Assembly (NCBI GenBank): GCA_963513935.1
Contig: OY740770.1
Coordinates: 92,536,511 to 92,600,510 of the forward strand
Direction: 5' to 3'
Length of the DNA stretch: 64,000 nucleotides
From: Aphrophora alni
Lineage: Eukaryota; Arthropoda; Insecta; Hemiptera; Aphrophoridae
The notes beneath the pieces are model-generated. The model did not search any database. It had not been told where the DNA came from and saw only the letters and a list, made by a program, of their open reading frames with translations. The first letter of the stretch is position 1; every line of letters starts with the position of its first letter. Below, piece after piece: positions 58,866 through 64,000 of this stretch. A program made the position numbers and the translations under genes.

Positions 58866-60160
58866 TGTAATATTTTAAGAAATTTTTCCAAAGCAACAGA
58901 AGATAACTTCATCTCATCAGCACTTATGATGTAAGTTCTTCCCGTTTCTATTGATGGATCTACACTTTTTGCAGTAGAGTGTATCCTGTCACCACTTATA
59001 TATCCCTTAGTTGTGGGTAGAAGAAACTATGAACTGGACCTTTAGGGTGTAAAAGTTCATTCTTTCTGTACATGTTGTTTTTGTCTTTTTGTTCAATGCA
59101 CCCAAGCTACCAAGAGTTATCGTATGGTACTGTTACAAAACCAGATGTGATATTCTCTAAAGCAGTTGGTGTTATTTGGTACAATTCTGTCACACATTCA
59201 AGGGATTCAACTTGACTAAAATAATATGGTTTAACAATAATTTGATTTTCTGACTTTCCGACAATGGTACAAACGAATGAAACTTCTGTGTTCCTACAAT
59301 TCATTAAGTCGAGGGAGCAAGAATTTTTGAATCTCTTCACAATTCTGTGTTGTGCATAACTCAAAGTCAATGGTGCTTATATTCTCAGTAGCAAAATCAT
59401 AAAGTTGCCTTGGTGTCAAGATTTGGTGATTATATGGTCTTTGTAGGCTGGCTTTAGCTGCTAAACGCTTAACAGTTCCACCAAGACCAACACAAGCACT
59501 CTTGCCATGAGATGTAGTAAAGAACTGCCACTCAGCTTCTATTACAAAATCTTGTTTGTGCAAACATAAATTATAAATTTTTTTCCTGTTCTTATATTGG
59601 GTGGCGCTACCATCTGAGAAGTAAGTGATCTTTTTAAGATCAAAAGGTAGAGTTTGCTTAAGTTTTCTAGAAGTTTTTTTCTGGAAAACATAAAAGGCAA
59701 CAGTGTTATGTTTCAACCAATCTGAGATTAAAACATACTGAAGATTTTTCAATTTCCCCTCCCATTTGTGATAAATAATGAATGGATGAATGGTAGCTTG
59801 GGTAATAGTCCAGTGAAAAGATTGAATCTCATCTGGTATTATGAAAGAATAATTTTCAGCAAAATCACAATTAGCTACTACATGGCCTTCAGTTAGGTTT
59901 TCCTTTATTTCACTATGGTGTTGTTCTTTTTGCTGATTTGATATAAATGCATGTGTTTTAAGCTTTAAAAGTGTTTCTAAAAAATCATCAATAAAATGCA
60001 TCTGTGTTTTTTACTACAGTTTCCATCGAACACCTATCTATAGCTACCCTCTTTTTGTAAGTCACTTCATCAATCATTAAATTTGCTATACAATAACTCT
60101 TTAAATTGAGTAACACCTGTGCTTTCAGTGCTGAGAGGATGGGTTGCACAATACGTTTCC
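58866..60160 (-). pseudogene. Unnamed transposase-like protein (FAENY / SDG / HGKxxxxGxGG type)
   Basis: Minus strand, no introns. The main frame (60001-59297, 235 residues) begins MHFIDDFLETLLKLKTHAFI. It carries three conserved-looking blocks: VVANCDFAENYSFIIPDEIQ, then KKITYFSDGSATQYKNRKK, then FFTTSHGKSACVGLGGTVKR. Upstream, another frame gives VLLNLKSYCIANLMIDEV then TYKKRVAIDRCSMETVVKN. Downstream come ENITSGFVTVPYDNSWLGA and LHPKGPVHSFFYPQ, then DPSIETGRTYIISADEMKL and a stop near 58866. At least three frame changes mark it as a pseudogene. I recall near-identical block order in many uncharacterised, repetitive arthropod and cnidarian proteins. The spaced acidic residues (CDF, SDG) suggest a DDE-type nuclease, but this is inference. 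Confidence 0.7.
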
Positions 60161-60534
60161 TGTATTATGCATTGATTTCAAATGTAGATACCCCATTCTA
60201 TCTAAGGCCAATATATATCCCATTCTATTTAAGATCAAAGAACTAAAATGTACACTGATAAGGAACAAAGTTAAAAGAATGTTCGAATTATTTGATCTTA
60301 GTTTAGGTAAAGTTTGACCATACTGTAATTCTGAACCATCTTCACTTTTTGAGAGAACATGAGCAATAAAATTAATTTTACAAAATGTCTGTTATGTATG
60401 AGACTTGATGTTTATTTACCTGTTAATATATTGTGGGTTTTTGATAATATAAATACACTTTAGTGGATGAACTTCAAATTTTGTTTATTGTATGTTAAAA
60501 TTTTGTACTATTTTTATAACAGTACAGTAGAACC

Positions 60535-61322
60535 CCTCTTAACCGGTCTAGTCGGGACTGACACCCGGGCCGTTTGGCCGGTTAACCCGAGGTTCCCGTG
60601 AAAAATCGGTTTTTGTTCAAAGAAAGCTTATTTAATCAGGTAGCGCTAAGAATTATGCAATTAAGATGTTATTGCAACTCATTTTATTGTACATAAATGT
60701 ATCGTTTATATTATGTTATGTATATTATACATCAAATGTGAAAAAATTAAACACTACAAAGCTTTTTTTACAGATTCCCCTCTGTCAAGTCTTTTGACAC
60801 ATTGTCTCAAACGAAACCAACACACGCTTCCGTTTTCATAACTCGCTCATTTTTATTTACTGTATATACTGTGCGTAGATCATAACCAGTCAAAGACAAG
60901 AAGAAAACTGAAAAGAAATGTTATATTTTCCATAATGATTCGTGGAAGAAAAGCGGCCCATCAAACATTTTTGTGGTGTATGTCTGCTATACTGACGGGT
61001 GCCAATGCCGCAGTGTTTTATGTCGCCGACAATGGGATACCGCTATCGACAAAATCGTTTGACTCGCCGCTGCTTTGGTGCTGCGGTGTTTTTACGCCGC
61101 CGACAATGGGATACCGCTATCGACAAAATCGTTTGACTCGCCGCTGCTTTGGTGCCGCCGACAATGGGATACCGCTATCGACAAAGTCGTTTGACTTACC
61201 GCCGCTTTGGTGTTTCAATTAAAATATATTTTTGGAAACTCTCATCCAACCAGTACACTACGATATAGGCCGGTTAATCCGAGGACTGGTTAATCCGAGG
61301 CCGGTTAACAGAGGTTCTACTG
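60535..61322 (-). mobile_element. Tigger/pogo-type MITE, second copy (inverted)
   Basis: Starts CAGTAGAACCCCTCTTAACC and ends AACAGAGGTTCTACTG, flanked by TA (60533-60534, 61323-61324). It is a reverse-orientation relative of 21454-22202. Both share the CCGGTTAA-rich ends and, on the minus strand near 60854, the short CENP-B-like start (MSEL, a stop, then KRKRVLVSFET). It has an extra internal block near 61030-61180 in which a roughly 70-base unit (GACAATGGGATACCGCTATC) is repeated three times. The open frame from 60935 is that repeat. Confidence 0.85.
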
Positions 61323-62085
61323 TATTTAGTTAGCCTACTGGTTTTAAATAAGTTTTATTTTTATCTTTACCTTTTGTCACTTCACCAATAATGTATAAAT
61401 TTAATCCATGTAAATAATAATTTAAATTAAGTTTATAGTGCATGTTAAATAATCAAGGCGAAATTGTATCATCTGTCGGAACTTTTTTTTATACCTGCTT
61501 TTCTCCTATGAGATATCCATGGAGAAAAACTCGGAAATGAAAAAAATTACATATTTTATTCTATTTCATATCTAAAAGTCTATTTTGTTCAAAATCTATG
61601 ATAACGGATACCCTTATTTATTTTTTTCTAGTGGAAAATATAGCCTCAAATAATTCTTGAATTACAAAACCACTTTTGTTCTCCATAGAAGTACATATCA
61701 AGTTTTCCTGTACTTATAATGGAAAAAAGTGACTACTGAAGAGTCACCAATTATCAACTTATTAAAAATTATTTTCTGAGATTTTTTAATTTTTTTTTTA
61801 ACTCATGATTTTTCAGAAATCTAGCTTTTATATTACATAAATAAAACACTCAGGGAAGATAATAGGCAAAAGGGCATGAAAATCAGTTCAACCACAAGAT
61901 ATGTTCTAGAAATAAAGCATAAAGACATCTGTATTGTGGCAATTTGATCTTAGGTTTAAAATAAATTTGTATTTCTACTTAAACTTTTACTACAGAACTA
62001 ACAGAGTTGTTTAAAAAGTTGGATTATCAAAACAAAAAATATCTTTCAATGTCATCTAAAATTGTTTACAATAATTTGTTGACAG

Positions 62086-62337
62086 ATCATGAGTTGTCAG
62101 GTTCGTGTTTCTGCTCGCAGCTGCCATTATTATAACAATGTGGATAACAAGAAATCAGACCCTGCATTTTCTGAAGCAATAATGGACATTGAAGATCTTG
62201 TTAAACGTAGTAAAAATATGCAGTGTTGTCCATATTACCTTTCAAGAGAATTTCAGCAAACCGCTGACATTATTTTTATGCCTTATAATTATCTATTAGA
62301 TCTTAGGACCAGAAAGTCCTTAGATATACAATGTTTG
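62086..62337 (+). CDS. RTEL1: RTEL1-type DNA helicase, exon 4 (Fe-S cluster cysteines)
   Basis: Reads IMSCQVRVSARSCHYYNNVD then AIMDIEDLVKRSKNMQCCPY, YLSREFQQTADIIFMPYNYL and LDLRTRKSLDIQCL. The cysteines in MSCQV, RSCHYY and CCPYYLS supply the second to fourth Fe-S ligands that follow the first in exon 3; this 4Fe-4S domain is essential in XPD-family helicases. ADIIFMPYNYLLD leads to the DEAH box, which must be in the next exon right of the window. The acceptor is GACAG before 62086 (phase 0) and the donor TTG|GTAAGT after 62337 (phase 0). Confidence 0.96.
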
Positions 62338-64000
62338 GTAAGTACTAGATCATAAACGGTAGATTATATTATTTACCCGTTTTCAGAGAGGTCACATTAT
62401 TGTCTTCTTTAATGAATGGTAATTCGTATTTATTTGTCTCTTTAGTTACAAATAAAAAGTATTGTTATGTTTAAAAAAAAATTAACATTGAAATTTGTGT
62501 AGGCTAGTTGTTTATTTTTGTTCAGTCCTCGTGTCTGTAAAATTGATTTTTAGTAAATGTCACCACCGATTCAACACCTTCACATCTCTCACCACCAAGT
62601 TTTGTGATGCATCAGAAACTGTTGGACGGATTTGGTTTAATATTGAATATCTGTTAGTTTTGTTGGTGCTTAATTATCTATTAATAATTTGGATGTATCT
62701 ACCGTAAGACCAAACAACAAATTTTATTTTCACAAAATTAGCTCTTAAAAATTTGTGTAATTTTTTATGAAATGTATAATTAATTTTGAATTTCTTCAAA
62801 TCAGCTCTACTGATTTTGAACAAATATTGTAATAATTTAAAAATGTAAGGGCAGAATTTAAGATTAATTTGAAAGTTACTTTTGTACATTAAAAAATGCC
62901 ACACGTTGAGCGACATTTGTGATAATTCAAAAATGAGCCTGTTGTTAATATTTAATGATAGTGAAGCTATTTCATGAATGAAAATTTTATTCTTTTGAAC
63001 TTGAAGAGTTCCACTAAGTTTTTTATTTATTAAAATTTGAATTTAATGATTGTTTTGCTCGACTTATAGGCGCCAGATGTGTTAACATCAATTTAGAAAA
63101 AAAAGAAGTTAATTATTATTGTTATTAAATTTCTCAGGGGTGAGTCCTTTTACCAGTGTACTTCACAGTGATCTTGGTTTCAGAAATGAAAACATTTGTA
63201 GCTGAAATTTAACAAATATTTACTAAACATAAAACATTGGATATTCATACATATTAATTAAATAAAGTATATCATAACATATAACAATGATTGACATCCT
63301 ATTTATTCTTAATGACTGTGCCTTTGAAAAAGGTCTATTTTGTTATTTTTTAAATGTTAATTTGAATTTAAAGAAAAAATTGAATCTACTTTAATGTAAC
63401 TTGCAATTACTAGTTGAATTTTTGATTATAAAATTTTGAAAGATTTAAGATTCATCTCACATACTAATCAAATAAAAATGAGTTTAAATGGTTAAGGATT
63501 CTTTAACTTTACTTATTAAAATTTTCTTTGTTTTGTATTAAATTTAACGTTATGTTGCAACAAATATTTTCAAATAAACAGATTCAGACTCTCTGTTATT
63601 TGACAATCAGATTTAGCTCATTTCTAATAAGCAATACGTCAACAGACATCAATTAATTTTTATTAAAAAATAGCAATGTAAAATATCAATTTATAAAATT
63701 AGAAAATAAACATATTAAAACTTATACAAGAAATGAATTAAGTTCATGTGTTGAATAACACATTTTACCAGTTCGTTGATTCAGAACGCATTTGCACAAT
63801 GGTGAACCAGAAGCCTATTGTTTGATGATCCTTTCTTCTGCCCGTGGAAAAAGTTCTACTGAAAGCATTTATGTTACACTTTGTTAAAAAAAATGTTTGT
63901 GTCGAAAACGTCTACTAGTATATTAGTCCATTTTTTACTTTATAACTGTCCACAATACAACCGAATTCAATAGTTATTCGCTTGATTGTCTATTGTCTTT
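62338..64000. other. RTEL1 intron 4, truncated by window end
   Basis: AT-rich. Holds the LTR copy at 63060-63300 and possibly more of the same element to the right. No exon encoding the DEAH box (VVIFDEAHN) is seen before 64000. Confidence 0.7.
63060..63300 (-). mobile_element. LTR-like copy (third member of the TGGCGCC family)
   Basis: Minus strand: ATAGGATGTCAATCATTG, AATATTTGTTAAATTTCAG, ATCACTGTGAAGTACACTGG, CTAAATTGATGTTAACACAT and TCTGGCGCC in the same order as the copies ending at 27373 and 29229. The GGCGCCA is at 63069-63075. The rest of the element would lie at higher coordinates (LTR body) and just below 63060 (interior). Confidence 0.6.

Larger units (their letters stand above)
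56908..62085. other. RTEL1 intron 3 (5.2 kb)
   Basis: Contains the foldback element, an ATT/AT microsatellite, the transposase-like pseudogene and a Tigger MITE. The minus-strand frame at 58519-58292 (KGTYFGFFKNCFWRKTQNES) has no recognised domain. The stretches 57280-58110 and 61330-62085 show nothing recognisable. Confidence 0.7.

Noticed and set aside
60935..61222. 95-codon frame with repeated DNGIPLSTKSFDSP blocks
   Set aside because: It is internal repeat sequence of the Tigger MITE and the same DNA is open in other frames; no conserved protein.

Overview
The window is AT-rich, intron-rich animal nuclear DNA, most likely from an insect. Host genes are split into short exons separated by introns of 3-12 kb, and most of the remaining recognisable sequence is decayed transposable elements (Gypsy-type LTR elements, Penelope-like elements, piggyBac, Tc1/mariner, Tigger/pogo, PIF/Harbinger, LINE). 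No bacterial-type operon, CRISPR array or intact virus is seen. The order is not determined; the TE mix would suit a hemipteran or another TE-rich insect.

Two host genes are secure, both on the + strand. (1) The 3' half of a PDE8-type cAMP phosphodiesterase occupies five exons: 5291-5418, 8709-8863, 17718-17882, 29464-29593 and 33135-33310. The reading frame is continuous across all four junctions, the stop is at 33308-33310 and a polyadenylation signal follows at 33419. Upstream exons lie left of the window. (2) The 5' part of an RTEL1-type DNA helicase occupies four exons: 47635-47736, 52063-52273, 56729-56907 and 62086-62337. Walker A and all four Fe-S cysteines are present; the gene continues past the right edge. 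A CCAAT/CRE cluster near 47.05-47.10 kb is a candidate promoter. A short minus-strand exon-like segment (33576-33657) may be the 3' end of a gene convergent with PDE8.

Layout: 0-0.6 kb, Penelope-like RT fragment (-); 0.6-33.3 kb, PDE8 exons with introns holding a Gypsy pol relic (6.2-7.6 kb), a 185-bp-arm inverted repeat (10.1-10.6 kb), a TTAA-bounded MITE with 160-bp tandem repeats (14.5-15.3 kb), a perfect 110-bp palindrome (18.1 kb), an LTR fragment (18.5-19.0 kb), two piggyBac relics (19.2-23.4 kb, one split by a Tigger MITE) and an LTR family with TGGCGCC motifs (25.5-29.2 kb); 34-36.4 kb, Gypsy pol plus 3' LTR; 36.5-37.7 kb, DD41D mariner with TIRs; 39.4-40.4 kb, TA-flanked MITE; 40.4-44.2 kb, a Gypsy gag (-) split by a Penelope-like insertion, a roughly 280-bp (CT)n tract and another Gypsy pol; 47-62.3 kb, RTEL1 with introns holding a tRNA-like SINE head, a mariner split by a Harbinger element, a LINE tail, a small foldback element at an exon edge, an unnamed transposase-like gene and a second Tigger MITE; 63.06-63.3 kb, a third LTR copy.

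The most interesting signals are several CTGATGA...GAAA hammerhead-ribozyme-like cores in Penelope-type termini, an insertion that appears to have duplicated the RTEL1 exon 3 splice donor, the uninterrupted 110-bp palindrome, and an unnamed transposase-like protein family at 58.9-60.2 kb.
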